Assembly: GCF_030651625.1 (NCBI RefSeq)
Contig: NZ_JAUSCF010000024.1
Location: forward strand, 124,001-188,000
Direction: 5' to 3'
Length of the DNA stretch: 64,000 nucleotides
From: Hydrogenophaga sp.
Lineage (GTDB): Bacteria > Pseudomonadota > Gammaproteobacteria > Burkholderiales > Burkholderiaceae_C
Positions 51,416 through 60,795 of this stretch are shown piece by piece. Below the pieces are notes generated by a model. It was not told where the DNA came from and did no database searches. It was given only the letters and a program-made list of their open reading frames with translations. Positions within the stretch are counted from its first letter, which is position 1, and the number at the start of each line of letters is the position of its first letter. A program made the translations under genes and the position numbers.

Positions 51416-52999
51416 TCAGGGTTTACCCCCGTCTGGTGTGGCATTTTTCTCGAATTCGCGCAACTTGAAGCGCTGGATCTTCCCTGTGGCGGTTTTGGGC
51501 AGATCGGGCAGAAACTCGATGAACCTCGGGTACTTGTAAGGTGCCAGCTTTTCCTTCACGAAGGCCTGCAATTCGGCCTCGGTGGCCTGGGCACCAGCCC
51601 GCAGCACCACGAAGGCTTTGGTTTTTGTGAGGCCTTCTTCATCGTCTTTCCCGATCACGGCAGCCTCAAGCACAGCGGGGTGTTGCACCAGGGTGGCCTC
51701 CACTTCAAACGGGCTCACGTAAATGCCGCTGACCTTGAGCATGTCGTCGTTGCGTCCCGCATAGGTGTAATAGCCGTCGGGGTCGCGGGTGTACTTGTCG
51801 CCGCTCTTGGTCCAGGGGCCCTGGAAGGTGTCGCGCGACTTGGCGCGGTTGTTCCAGTACATCAGCGCCGCGCTGGGTCCCTGGATGTAGAGATCGCCAA
51901 TCTGGTTGTGCCCCTTGATGATGCTGCCGTCTTCGTCGCGCAGTTGCACCTCGTAGCCGGGCACGGCCTTGCCCGTGGTGCCGTAGCGCACGTGACCGGG
52001 CCGGTTCGAGAGGAAGATGTGCAGCATCTCGGTGGAGCCGATGCCGTCGATGATCTCCACGCCGAAGTGCTTCGTCCAGCGCTGGCCGATGTCTTGCGGC
52101 AGTGCTTCGCCGGCCGAAGAACACAGGCGCAGGGCGACCTGCTCCTTTGCCGGCAGGTCAGGACTGGCCAGCATGCCGCCGTAACCAGTGGGCGCACCGT
52201 AGAACAGCGTGGGCTTCAGGTCGACAAAGCGCTTGAAGCAGGCCTGCGGAGTGGGCCGTTCTGCCATCAGCACCACGCTCGCACCCACGCTGAGCGGAAA
52301 GCTCAGGGCGTTGCCCAGTCCGTAGGCGAAGAACAGCTTGGCAGCAGAAAACACTACGTCGTTTTCCGTCAGGGCAAGCACGCCTTTGCCATACAGCTCG
52401 GCGGTCCAGTACAGGTTGGCCTGGGTGTGTACCGTGCCCTTGGGGGCGCCGGTGGAGCCGGAGGAATACAGCCAGAAAGCGGGCTCGTCGCCGTGCGTGT
52501 CGGCGGCGCTGCCGGCAGGCTGGGTATTGAGCCATGCCGAGAAATCGAGCGCACCGGGCGGCAGTCCATTGCCAGCACGCGAGACGATGAGCTGGCGCAC
52601 CTCGTGCCCCCTCATGTCCAGCGCGCTCTGCAGCGTCGGCAACAGCGCGCCGGAAACCAGCGCCACTTGTGCACGGCTGTCGCCCAGCATGTAGGCATAG
52701 TCCCTTGCGGTCAGTAAGGTATTGACCGCCACAGGCACCACGCCCGCGTGCAGCGCACCCAGGAAGCTCACCACCCAGTCGCTGCAGTCGTGCATGAGCA
52801 ACAACACGCGGTCTTCGCGCCGCAGCCCCAGGGCCTGCAGAGCAGCCGAGCAACGCTGCACCTGATCGGCCAGCTGGCCATAGGTGAGCGTGCCGGCATC
52901 GTCGATCAGCGCGGTCTTGTCTGCGCGACCGGCGTTGAGGTCCATCAGGTGGCGCGCGAAATTGAAGCGATCGGGCGGGGCGGCGGTTTCCTGGGGCAT
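51416..52999 (-). CDS. bclA: Benzoate-CoA ligase
   Basis: This 527-residue enzyme activates benzoate with ATP and CoA to benzoyl-CoA. AMP-ligase motifs are YSSGSTGAPKGTVH (A3), DGIGSTEMLHIFLSNRPG (A5), YYTYAGRNDDMLKVSGIYVSPFEVE (A7-A8) and the catalytic lysine in KTATGKIQRFKLRE (A10). The IGSTEMLHIFLSN segment is characteristic of benzoate-type ligases. The ATG at 52999 follows AAGGAGACAG. It opens the box pathway and is read in the same direction as boxD upstream of it. Confidence 0.93.
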   Translation of the reverse strand: MPQETAAPPDRFNFARHLMDLNAGRADKTALIDDAGTLTYGQLADQVQRCSAALQALGLRREDRVLLLMHDCSDWVVSFLGALHAGVVPVAVNTLLTARDYAYMLGDSRAQVALVSGALLPTLQSALDMRGHEVRQLIVSRAGNGLPPGALDFSAWLNTQPAGSAADTHGDEPAFWLYSSGSTGAPKGTVHTQANLYWTAELYGKGVLALTENDVVFSAAKLFFAYGLGNALSFPLSVGASVVLMAERPTPQACFKRFVDLKPTLFYGAPTGYGGMLASPDLPAKEQVALRLCSSAGEALPQDIGQRWTKHFGVEIIDGIGSTEMLHIFLSNRPGHVRYGTTGKAVPGYEVQLRDEDGSIIKGHNQIGDLYIQGPSAALMYWNNRAKSRDTFQGPWTKSGDKYTRDPDGYYTYAGRNDDMLKVSGIYVSPFEVEATLVQHPAVLEAAVIGKDDEEGLTKTKAFVVLRAGAQATEAELQAFVKEKLAPYKYPRFIEFLPDLPKTATGKIQRFKLREFEKNATPDGGKP

Positions 53000-53045
53000 G
53001 ACTGTCTCCTTGTTTCTAGTGGTGGGCCGGTTCGGGGTCCGGAGC

Positions 53046-53137
53046 GCGAGGCCTCTGTTCCAGAACACCGCGGAACCGGCTTTGCCGGGCCGCTGGTGTT
53101 GCCCCCTGGGGGGTGACGCCGAAGGCGGCGCGGGGGG
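53046..53137 (-). repeat. 3'-end hairpin repeat (family A), copy after boxD
   Basis: This unit directly abuts the boxD stop and reads in its direction, filling most of the boxD-bclA gap. The long stem pairs AACACC with GGTGTT, GCGG with CCGC and CCGGC with GCCGG; the first stem is CGCCG/CGGCG. All pairs are compensated relative to other copies. The tail is CTGGAACAGAGGC. Confidence 0.88.
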
Positions 53138-54709
53138 TTAATACATTACGCCTTGGCTTGCCAGCACGTCCAGTGCCGCTGTGCTTCCCTGTACCGCACT
53201 GCGCCGGTGGTAGAACCCCAGCGCACGCAGGCCACCCAGTTCCTCGCCGCCGCCCGCCCGGCCTGGTCCACCGTGCAGGCTCATGGGCATCACGTTGCCA
53301 TGGCCGCTTTGCACGGCCGCGACATCGGGCGAAATGGCGTGCACGCGGCCATGGCTGTCGGCCAGTGCGGCGGCGGCGCGGGCAATGAAGGCCGGGTCGC
53401 TGCTGTACACCGACGCCACCAGCGAGCCTTCGCCGCGTCGAATCAACTCATAGGCCTGTTCTTCGTTGTCGTAGGCCATCAGGGTGGCCACAGGCCCGAA
53501 CACTTCCACTTCGTGAAGCACTTTGGCCTGCAACGGCTGTCGGTGACCCAGCAGCACCGGCGCCACGCAGGCGGCCACCGTCGGGTCGGCATCGATCAGT
53601 GCGGCCGACCGTCCATCGAACAGCGTCTCGGCTTCCGTCTGCAGGTGAGCGATCCCGGCGGTCACGCTGTCGAATTGTTCGCGACTCACCAGGGCGCCCA
53701 TGCGCGCGGTTTCGTTGCGCGGATTGCCCACCGTGGTCTTGGAGAGCTTGGCGCCGATGGCCTGGGCGGCGGCATCAAACAGCGCGCCGGGCACGAATAT
53801 GCGCCGGATGGCGGTGCACTTCTGACCGCTCTTGACCGTCATCTCGCGCACCACCTCGCTCACCAGGAGGTTGAAGGCTTCGTCGCCTGCGGCGGCCGCC
53901 GGGTCGAGCAAGGCGCTGTTGAGGCTGTCGGCCTCGATGTTGCAACGCACCGAACGCTGCGCCACCGCCGGGTGGCTGCGTATGATGCGCGCGGTTTCGG
54001 CCGATCCGGTGAAGCTCACCACATCAAAGGGCTGCAACTGGTCCATCAGCCCGGCGGACGAGCCGCACACCACGGACAGCGCGCCTGCGGGCAGGATGCC
54101 GGCGTCCACCACGTCCTTCACCATGCGCTGCGTCAGCCAGGCGGTGGCGGTGGCGGGTTTCACGATCACCGGCACGCCCGAAAGCAGGGCGGGTGCCGCT
54201 TTTTCCCACAAACCCCAACTGGGGAAGTTGAAAGCATTGATGAACAGCGCCACGCCGCGCGTGGGGCTCATGATGTGCTGGGTCTGGAACACCGGGTCCT
54301 TGGCCATGCGGATGCGCTCGCCATCCAGCAGCAGCGTTGCATCACCAAGGGCTTCGCCCTGTTTGGCGTAGTAGCCCAGGGTGAAGATGCCGCCGTCGAT
54401 GTCCACCGCCGAATCCTTGGTGGTGGTGCCGCAATTGGCGGTGGCGATTTCATAGTACGCATCGCGGTGGGTTTGCAGCACCTTGACGATCTCGCCCAGC
54501 AGCGCGGCCCTTTGTTTGTAAGTGAGCGCTCGCAGGGCTGCTCCGCCTTGTTCGCGCGCAAAGGCGAAACCTTCGGACAGTTCCAGCCCGGTGCTGCTTA
54601 CGCGGACCAAGGGGGTGCCCAGCAGCGGATCCATCAGGGTGGCGCCGTTGCCGGTTCCTTCTTGCCAGCGGCCAGCGATGAAATTGGGGAGTAGGGGCGT
54701 TGGGTTCAT
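53138..54709 (-). CDS. boxD: 3,4-dehydroadipyl-CoA semialdehyde dehydrogenase BoxD
   Basis: This 523-residue aldehyde dehydrogenase oxidises the ring-opened semialdehyde from BoxC, with NADP in studied members. The catalytic cysteine is in KSGQKCTAIRR, the glutamate in NIEADSLNSA, and INAFNFPSWGLWEKAAPAL is typical of the BoxD/PaaZ-like branch. It is divergent from boxR across a 152-bp region with BoxR-type operators. Confidence 0.92.
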   Translation of the reverse strand: MNPTPLLPNFIAGRWQEGTGNGATLMDPLLGTPLVRVSSTGLELSEGFAFAREQGGAALRALTYKQRAALLGEIVKVLQTHRDAYYEIATANCGTTTKDSAVDIDGGIFTLGYYAKQGEALGDATLLLDGERIRMAKDPVFQTQHIMSPTRGVALFINAFNFPSWGLWEKAAPALLSGVPVIVKPATATAWLTQRMVKDVVDAGILPAGALSVVCGSSAGLMDQLQPFDVVSFTGSAETARIIRSHPAVAQRSVRCNIEADSLNSALLDPAAAAGDEAFNLLVSEVVREMTVKSGQKCTAIRRIFVPGALFDAAAQAIGAKLSKTTVGNPRNETARMGALVSREQFDSVTAGIAHLQTEAETLFDGRSAALIDADPTVAACVAPVLLGHRQPLQAKVLHEVEVFGPVATLMAYDNEEQAYELIRRGEGSLVASVYSSDPAFIARAAAALADSHGRVHAISPDVAAVQSGHGNVMPMSLHGGPGRAGGGEELGGLRALGFYHRRSAVQGSTAALDVLASQGVMY

Positions 54710-54768
54710 GTTGGAATCGTCTTGTGTGGGCTGCAGGGCTGGTGGGCGGACGCGATTGGCGCTATAAA

Positions 54769-54808
54769 TGCACTATCTTGCGTCTTGCCATTCATGCATT
54801 AAAGTGCA
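54769..54808. promoter_or_regulatory. BoxR-type operators between boxD and boxR
   Basis: TGCA-TTAAAG-TGCA at 54795-54808 matches the TGCA-N6-TGCA operator of the BzdR/BoxR family. A near-match TGCA-CTATCT-TGCG lies at 54769-54782, 26 bp away. The pair sits in an AT-rich patch between the divergent boxD and boxR starts and could control both. Binding is inferred from the consensus. Confidence 0.8.
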
Positions 54809-54861
54809 TGTTTGGTGGGAAAGCAACCCTGATCAGGGTTAACCCTCAAAAACCATTGCCC

Positions 54862-55803
54862 ATGAAAGAACCGGCCACCCTCGACGTCGTGCCCGAAGCT
54901 GGTACTGGCCTTGCCGAACCCGAAGAATCCCCACGCCATCCGTTCCTGCTGGCCCTGGGTGAACGGGTGCGCATGTTGCGATCGCGCCGGGGCATGACCC
55001 GCAAGGCGGTCGCGGTGGCGGCCGACGTTTCCGAGCGCCACCTGGCCAATCTTGAATACGGCACTGGCAACGCCTCCATTCTGGTGTTGCTGCAGGTGGC
55101 TCAGGCGTTGCAGTGTTCGCTCACCGAACTGCTGGGCGATGTCACCACTTCGACGCCCGAATGGCTGCTGATCCGCGAACTGCTGGAGAAGCGTAATGAG
55201 GCCGATCTGCGGCGCGTGCGTGTGGCCATTGGTGGTTTGCTGGACGGGCATGCAGCGCCCATCAACGATGCCGGGCGCCAGGCCCGCATCGCCTTGATCG
55301 GCTTGCGTGGCGCCGGCAAGTCCACCTTGGGGCAGCGACTGGCCGATGACCTCGGCTATGCCTTTGTGGAGCTGAGCCGCGAGATCGAAAAATTTGCCGG
55401 ATGCAGCATCAATGAAATTCACGCGCTGTACGGCACGCCGGCTTACCGCCGCTACGAGCGCCGCGCCCTCGAAGAAACCATCCAGATCTACCCCGAGGTG
55501 GTGATCGCCACGCCGGGAGGCCTTGTCTCCGATGCGGCCAACTTCAACCTGTTGCTCACCCATTGCACCACCGTCTGGCTGCAGGCCGATCCGACCGATC
55601 ACATGGGCCGCGTGGCTGCTCAGGGGGACACGCGCCCCATGGCCGCCAGCCGGGAGGCGATGGAAGACTTGAAGCGCATCCTGGCCGGGCGTTCGGCCTT
55701 TTATTCCAAGGCCGACCTGCACTTCAATACCAGTGGCCAGAGCGTGGACGACGCCTTCGATGGCTTGCGCACCCAGGTGCGGGAGGTGCTGGGCATTTTG
55801 TGA
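54862..55803 (+). CDS. boxR: BoxR, benzoyl-CoA-responsive regulator
   Basis: This 313-residue repressor has an N-terminal XRE-type helix-turn-helix (about 32-92; MTRKAVAVAADVSERHLANLEYG) and a C-terminal shikimate kinase-like domain with P-loop GLRGAGKS (147-154) that senses benzoyl-CoA in BzdR/BoxR proteins. It probably represses boxD and boxC and its own gene until benzoyl-CoA builds up. The ATG at 54862 excludes an upstream extension that covers the operators. Confidence 0.93.
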   Translation: MKEPATLDVVPEAGTGLAEPEESPRHPFLLALGERVRMLRSRRGMTRKAVAVAADVSERHLANLEYGTGNASILVLLQVAQALQCSLTELLGDVTTSTPEWLLIRELLEKRNEADLRRVRVAIGGLLDGHAAPINDAGRQARIALIGLRGAGKSTLGQRLADDLGYAFVELSREIEKFAGCSINEIHALYGTPAYRRYERRALEETIQIYPEVVIATPGGLVSDAANFNLLLTHCTTVWLQADPTDHMGRVAAQGDTRPMAASREAMEDLKRILAGRSAFYSKADLHFNTSGQSVDDAFDGLRTQVREVLGIL

Positions 55804-55805
55804 CA

Positions 55806-55848
55806 TGCATAAAAATGCATTGACGGTTTTCAAAAGATGCAATATTAT
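55806..55848 (+). promoter_or_regulatory. boxC promoter with BoxR-type operator
   Basis: TGCA-TAAAAA-TGCA (55806-55819) adjoins a strong sigma-70 promoter: TTGACG at 55820-55825, a 17-bp spacer and TATTAT at 55843-55848. A further TGCA half-site lies in the spacer at 55838-55841. The operator starts five bases after the end of the boxR coding sequence, and bound repressor would cover the -35 element. Confidence 0.85.
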
Positions 55849-55931
55849 TCACATCACTCGGTGCCGCAGTGATGAGTTGCAGGTCGGCACCCTTTGCTTC
55901 CCTCGCGCAGATGCACACACAGGAGACCGCC

Positions 55932-57587
55932 ATGAACACCGACACCGTCGACTACCGCACCGACCCCAGCCAGTACCGTCACTGGAAACTCAGTTTTGAA
56001 GGTGACGTCGCCACATTGGCGGTGGACATCGACGAAGACGGTGGCATTCGCCCCGGCTACAAGCTCAAGCTCAACAGCTACGACCTGGGCGTGGACATCG
56101 AATTGCACGACGCGCTCAACCGCATCCGCTTCGAGCACCCGGAAGTGCGCACCGTGGTGGTCACCAGCGGCAAAGACCGCGTGTTCTGCTCCGGTGCCAA
56201 CATTTTCATGCTTGGTGTCTCCAGCCACGCCTGGAAGGTGAACTTCTGCAAGTTCACCAACGAAACCCGCAACGGCATTGAAGACACCAGCAAGCACAGC
56301 GGCCTGAAATTTCTGGCCGCCCTCAACGGCGCCTGTGCCGGTGGTGGCTATGAGCTGGCCCTGGCATGTGACGAGATCCTGCTGGTGGACGACCGCTCCA
56401 GTGCAGTGAGCCTGCCTGAGGTGCCCCTGCTGGGAGTGCTGCCGGGCACCGGCGGCCTGACCCGCGTGACCGACAAGCGCCATGTGCGCCACGACTTGGC
56501 CGACATCTTCTGCACCACCAGCGAAGGCGTGCGTGGCCAGAAGGCCGTGGACTGGCGCCTGGTGGACGCCGTGGCCAAGCCCCAGCAGTTCGCCAATGCC
56601 GTGAGCGAGCGCGCTGCCAGGCTGGCCGCCCAGAGCAGTCGCCCCGCCGGTGCCAAGGGCGTGAATCTGCCCCGCGTCGAGCGCACCGACAGCGCCGACG
56701 GCATTGCCTACACCCATGTGAATGTGGCCATCGACCGCGCCAGGCGCAGCGCCACCATCACCTTGAAAGCGCCCACTGGCCAGCAGCCCACCGGCATCGG
56801 CGGCATCGAAGCGGCGGGCGCTGCCTGGTACCCGCTGCAAATGGCGCGTGAACTGGACGACGCCATCCTCAACCTGCGCACCAACGAACTCGACATTGGC
56901 ACCTGGGTGCTGAAAACCGAAGGCGACGCGGCCGCCGTGCTGGCCAACGACGCCCTCATGCTGGCGCACAAGGACCACTGGTTCGTGAACGAGACCATCG
57001 GCGCGCTGCGCCGGACCTTCGCCCGCCTGGACGTGTCTTCGCGCAGTCTGTTTGCCTTGATCGAAGAAGGCTCGTGCTTCGCCGGCAGCCTGGCCGAACT
57101 GGCGTTCTGTGCCGACCGCGCCTACATGCTGGCCCTGCCGGACGATGCGGACAAGGCGCCCAAACTGCACTTGAGTGAATTCAACTTCGGCTACCTGCCC
57201 ATGGTGAATGACCAGTCACGACTGCAGCGCCGCTTCTATGAAGAAGTGGGTCCGATGGAGGCGGTGCGTGGCGCCATCGGCAAGGCACTGGACGCCGACG
57301 CCGCCTTTGCGCTGGGTCTGGTGACCGCCGCGCCTGACGACATCGACTGGACCGACGAGGTGCGCATGGCGCTGGAAGAGCGCGCTGCCATGTCGCCCGA
57401 TGCGCTCACCGGCATGGAAGCCAATCTGCGATTCGCCCAGAAAGAGAACATGGCCACCCGCGTGTTCGGCCGCCTGACCGCCTGGCAAAACTGGATTTTC
57501 CAGCGCCCGAACGCCGTGGGTGAGAAGGGTGCATTGAAGGTCTATGGCAAGGGCGACAAGGCCGTCTTTGACATGAACAGAGTTTAG
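55932..57587 (+). CDS. boxC: 2,3-epoxybenzoyl-CoA dihydrolase BoxC
   Basis: This 551-residue enzyme opens the epoxidised ring of benzoyl-CoA with two waters, releasing formate and 3,4-dehydroadipyl-CoA semialdehyde. It is a double crotonase-fold protein; oxyanion-hole regions are visible in FCSGANIFMLG and NGACAGGGYELALACDEILLVDD. Length is normal for BoxC (about 550). GGAGACC precedes the ATG. A family A repeat separates it from boxB. Confidence 0.95.
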   Translation: MNTDTVDYRTDPSQYRHWKLSFEGDVATLAVDIDEDGGIRPGYKLKLNSYDLGVDIELHDALNRIRFEHPEVRTVVVTSGKDRVFCSGANIFMLGVSSHAWKVNFCKFTNETRNGIEDTSKHSGLKFLAALNGACAGGGYELALACDEILLVDDRSSAVSLPEVPLLGVLPGTGGLTRVTDKRHVRHDLADIFCTTSEGVRGQKAVDWRLVDAVAKPQQFANAVSERAARLAAQSSRPAGAKGVNLPRVERTDSADGIAYTHVNVAIDRARRSATITLKAPTGQQPTGIGGIEAAGAAWYPLQMARELDDAILNLRTNELDIGTWVLKTEGDAAAVLANDALMLAHKDHWFVNETIGALRRTFARLDVSSRSLFALIEEGSCFAGSLAELAFCADRAYMLALPDDADKAPKLHLSEFNFGYLPMVNDQSRLQRRFYEEVGPMEAVRGAIGKALDADAAFALGLVTAAPDDIDWTDEVRMALEERAAMSPDALTGMEANLRFAQKENMATRVFGRLTAWQNWIFQRPNAVGEKGALKVYGKGDKAVFDMNRV

Positions 57588-57594
57588 GAAAGAT

Positions 57595-57692
57595 CCCCCC
57601 GCGCCGCGCTTCGCGCGTCACCCCCCAGGGGGCGATGCGAGTGGCCCGGCAAAGCCGGTTCCACCGCACCCTGGATTGAAGACATTTCACCC
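57595..57692 (+). repeat. 3'-end hairpin repeat (family A), copy after boxC
   Basis: This unit starts seven bases after the boxC stop in the same orientation. The first hairpin is CGCGC-TTC-GCGCG, then CCCCC-CA-GGGGG. The long stem pairs TGCG with CGCA, GTGG with CCAC and CCGGC with GCCGG. The tail is CTGGATTGAAGACATTTC. Confidence 0.88.
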
Positions 57693-57722
57693 CACTGATT
57701 CACCCACCCGCAGGAGACCAAC

Positions 57723-59150
57723 ATGTCCACCATCGACTACAGCGACAAGATCCCGAACAACGTCAACCTGAGTGAAGACCGCACACTGCAGCGCGCGCTG
57801 GAGCAGTGGCAGCCCAACTACCTCAAGTGGTGGGACGACATGGGCCCGGACGGCTCGCAGAATTTCGACGTCTACCTGCGCACAGCGGTCAGCGTCGATC
57901 CGCAGGGCTGGGCGCAGTTCGGCCACGTGAAGATGCCTGACTACCGCTGGGGCATCTTCCTGAATCCGGCCGAGCAGGACCGCAAGATTCATTTCGGTGA
58001 CCACAAAGGCGAAGCCGCCTGGCAAGACATCCCCGGCGAATACCGCGCCAACCTGCGCCGCATCATCGTGACGCAGGGCGACACCGAACCGGCGTCGGTC
58101 GAGCAGCAACGCCACCTGGGCCTCACCGCGCCCAGCCAGTACGACCTGCGCAACCTGTTTCAGGTCAACGTGGAAGAAGGTCGCCACCTCTGGGCCATGG
58201 TGTACCTGCTGCACAAGTACTTTGGCAAGGACGGCCGCGAAGAAGGCGAAGCCCTGCTCGAGCGCAACAGCGGCAACGCCGACAACCCGCGCATTCTGGA
58301 GGCCTTCAACGAAGAAACGCCCGACTGGCTGAGCTTCTTCATGTTCACCTACTTCACCGACCGCGACGGCAAGTTCCAGCTCTGTGCTCTCGCCGAATCC
58401 AGTTTCGACCCGCTGGCCCGCACCACCAAGTTCATGCTGACCGAAGAGGCCCACCACATGTTCGTGGGCGAGTCCGGCGTGAGCCGCGTGATCAACCGCA
58501 CCTGCCAGGTGATGAACGAGCTCAAGACCGACGACCCGGCCAAGTTGCGTGCCGCCGGCGTGATCGACCTGCCGACCATCCAGCGTTACCTGAACTTCCA
58601 CTTCAGCGTGACCATCGACCTGTTCGGTGCTGACGAGTCCAGCAACGCCGCCACCTTCTACAGCACCGGTCTCAAGGGTCGCTATGAAGAAGGCAAGCGC
58701 ACCGACGACCACGTGCTCAAAGGCCAGTTCTACAAGGTGCTCAACGTGCAGAACGGCCAGCTGGTCGAAAAAGAGGTGCCGATGCTCAACGCACTCAACG
58801 AAGTGCTGCGCGACGATTACATCAAGGACAGCGTCGGTGGCGTGGAGCGCTGGAACAAGGTGATCGACAAGGCCGGCATCCCGTTCCGTCTGACCGTGCC
58901 CCACAAGGCTTTCCACCGCAACATCGGCCTGCTCAAGGGCGTGAAGGTCGCACCCGATGGCCGTGTGGTGTCCGAGGCCGAATGGAACGCCAACCGCGAC
59001 AACTGGTTGCCCAGCGAGTCTGATCGCGCATTTGTGGCCAGCCTGATGGGTCGCGTGGTGGAGCCGGGCAAGTTCGCCAACTGGATCGCGCCGCCTGTCA
59101 TGGGCATCAACCGTCAGCCGGTGGACTTCGAGTATGTAAGGTTCGGATAA
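57723..59150 (+). CDS. boxB: Benzoyl-CoA 2,3-epoxidase oxygenase subunit BoxB
   Basis: This 475-residue enzyme is a soluble di-iron oxygenase. Carboxylate and histidine ligands fit the pattern expected for BoxB: E122, E152 and H155 (VEEGRHLW), D213 (FTDRDG), E242 and H245 (EEAHHMF). It adds one oxygen atom across the benzoyl-CoA ring, with electrons from BoxA. GGAGACC lies before the ATG. A family A-like repeat flanked by 12-bp direct repeats separates it from boxA; the left direct repeat overlaps its last codons. Confidence 0.95.
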   Translation: MSTIDYSDKIPNNVNLSEDRTLQRALEQWQPNYLKWWDDMGPDGSQNFDVYLRTAVSVDPQGWAQFGHVKMPDYRWGIFLNPAEQDRKIHFGDHKGEAAWQDIPGEYRANLRRIIVTQGDTEPASVEQQRHLGLTAPSQYDLRNLFQVNVEEGRHLWAMVYLLHKYFGKDGREEGEALLERNSGNADNPRILEAFNEETPDWLSFFMFTYFTDRDGKFQLCALAESSFDPLARTTKFMLTEEAHHMFVGESGVSRVINRTCQVMNELKTDDPAKLRAAGVIDLPTIQRYLNFHFSVTIDLFGADESSNAATFYSTGLKGRYEEGKRTDDHVLKGQFYKVLNVQNGQLVEKEVPMLNALNEVLRDDYIKDSVGGVERWNKVIDKAGIPFRLTVPHKAFHRNIGLLKGVKVAPDGRVVSEAEWNANRDNWLPSESDRAFVASLMGRVVEPGKFANWIAPPVMGINRQPVDFEYVRFG

Positions 59151-59281
59151 CCCCCCTGCGCCGCTGACGCGGCTTCCCCCCTTTCTGGCGCGCCTGCGGC
59201 GCATGAAGGGGGGACGGCATCTTGAGCCGGCGGAGCCGTCCCTTGCTGCCCCTGGACTGGGGCACGCGCGCCGGCTCCGTT
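59147..59281 (+). repeat. Family A repeat after boxB, flanked by 12-bp direct repeats
   Basis: TGTAAGGTTCGG occurs at 59135-59146 (last codons of boxB) and again at 59282-59293, exactly bracketing the repeat unit. This suggests a duplication made when the unit arrived. The unit has the enlarged C6/G6 hairpin as in the egtB copies. Downstream, CCGGCTCCGTT at about 59271 is inversely repeated at about 59388-59398 (AACGGAGCCGG), so the rest of the 334-bp gap can also fold. I see no gene in it. Confidence 0.8.
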
Positions 59282-59484
59282 TGTAAGGTTCGGTGTCCCA
59301 CCTATCTGCTGGCCTGCTAGCGTGAGTGTGGGTGGTTGGCGCAGTGAGGTAAAGGAGGAGCCGGCCGCAGGCCGGCGGGGGACACGAACGGAGCCGGTCA
59401 CCCCAGCCCATGCGTTACCCCCACGAAGTCAATACAAGCGACACAATAGAACGCAGAACGCCACGAGAAAGCACGGAGACCGCC

Positions 59485-60795
59485 ATGAACGCCCCCGCAG
59501 AAGCCGCTGTCATCAAGCAGCACCTGATCGACCCGGAAATCTGCATCCGTTGCAACACCTGCGAGTCGATCTGCCCGGTGGGTGCCATCACCCACGATTC
59601 GAACAATTACGTGGTGGACGCCGAGAAGTGCAACTGGTGCAACGACTGCATCTCGCCATGCCCCACCGGCTCCATCGACAACTACCGCAAGGTGTTGCGT
59701 GTGAAGGCCTACACGCTGGAAGAGCAACTGGGCTGGGAAGAGTTGCCGCCGGAGATCCCCAGCAGCGAGCTGGCTGCCTTGGCCGGCGACGCGGGTGTGC
59801 AGACGCTGGCTGATGCCGAACCGGAAGAGGTCATCGTTGCCGAGCAGGTCGCTGATCCGAGCGGTCAGACACCGCTCAACACCAGCGCGCTGGGTGCCAC
59901 CCTGCCGCCCTGGAGCGCGGCCCACGCCTACACCAACCTGTACGGCCCCAAGGCCACGCAGAAATCCATCACCGCCACCGTGGTGGGCAATGTGCGTGTC
60001 ACCGAAGTCGGCAAGACCGCTGGCGGCGACTACGACACCCATCACATCGTGCTCGACTTCGGCAGCATGCCTTTCCCGGTGCTCGAGGGCCAGAGTGTCG
60101 GAGTCGTCCCACCCGGTGTCGATGCCAAAGGCAAGCCACACCATGCAAGGCAGTACTCCATCGCCAGTCCGCGCAACGGCGAGCGTCCGGGTTACAACAA
60201 CCTGTCGCTCACCATCAAGCGCGTGCTCGAAGACCACCACGGCAATGCGGTGCGTGGTGTGGCCAGCAACTTCATGTGCGACCTCAAGGTGGGTGACAAG
60301 GTGGATGTGATCGGGCCGTTCGGCACCAGCTTCCTGATGCCGAACCACCCCAGGTCCAGCATCGTGATGATATGCACCGGCACCGGTAGCGCGCCCATGC
60401 GCGCCATGACGGAATGGCGCCGGCGTCTGCGCCAGAGCGGAAAATTTGAAGGCGGGAAGCTGATGCTGTTCTTTGGTGCCCGCACCCAGGAAGAGCTGCC
60501 GTACTTCGGCCCGTTGCAGAGTCTGCCGAAGGACTTCATCGACATCAACTTCGCGTTCAGTCGCACACCAGGTCAACCCAAACGCTATGTGCAGGACGCC
60601 ATGCGGGAGCGGGCGGCCGATCTGGTGCTGCTGCTGCAAGACCCCAACACGTATTTTTATGTGTGCGGGCTCAAGAGCATGGAAGAGGGTGTGGTGCTGG
60701 CGATGCGAGACGTGGCGAAAGCCGCAGGCCTCGACTGGGACAGCCTCGGTGCTGCCCTCAAGCGCGACGCCCGGCTGCACCTGGAAACCTATTGA
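59485..60795 (+). CDS. boxA: Benzoyl-CoA 2,3-epoxidase reductase subunit BoxA
   Basis: This 436-residue iron-sulphur flavoprotein passes electrons from NADPH to BoxB. Two [4Fe-4S] ferredoxin motifs are at C20/C23/C26/C30 and C49/C52/C55/C59, followed by a ferredoxin-NADP reductase-like part with [15 protein letters not shown] (flavin), [14 protein letters not shown] (NADP) and the C-terminal LHLETY. GGAGACC precedes the ATG at 59485. It is the last box gene in the cluster here. Confidence 0.94.
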   Translation: MNAPAEAAVIKQHLIDPEICIRCNTCESICPVGAITHDSNNYVVDAEKCNWCNDCISPCPTGSIDNYRKVLRVKAYTLEEQLGWEELPPEIPSSELAALAGDAGVQTLADAEPEEVIVAEQVADPSGQTPLNTSALGATLPPWSAAHAYTNLYGPKATQKSITATVVGNVRVTEVGKTAGGDYDTHHIVLDFGSMPFPVLEGQSVGVVPPGVDAKGKPHHARQYSIASPRNGERPGYNNLSLTIKRVLEDHHGNAVRGVASNFMCDLKVGDKVDVIGPFGTSFLMPNHPRSSIVMICTGTGSAPMRAMTEWRRRLRQSGKFEGGKLMLFFGARTQEELPYFGPLQSLPKDFIDINFAFSRTPGQPKRYVQDAMRERAADLVLLLQDPNTYFYVCGLKSMEEGVVLAMRDVAKAAGLDWDSLGAALKRDARLHLETY

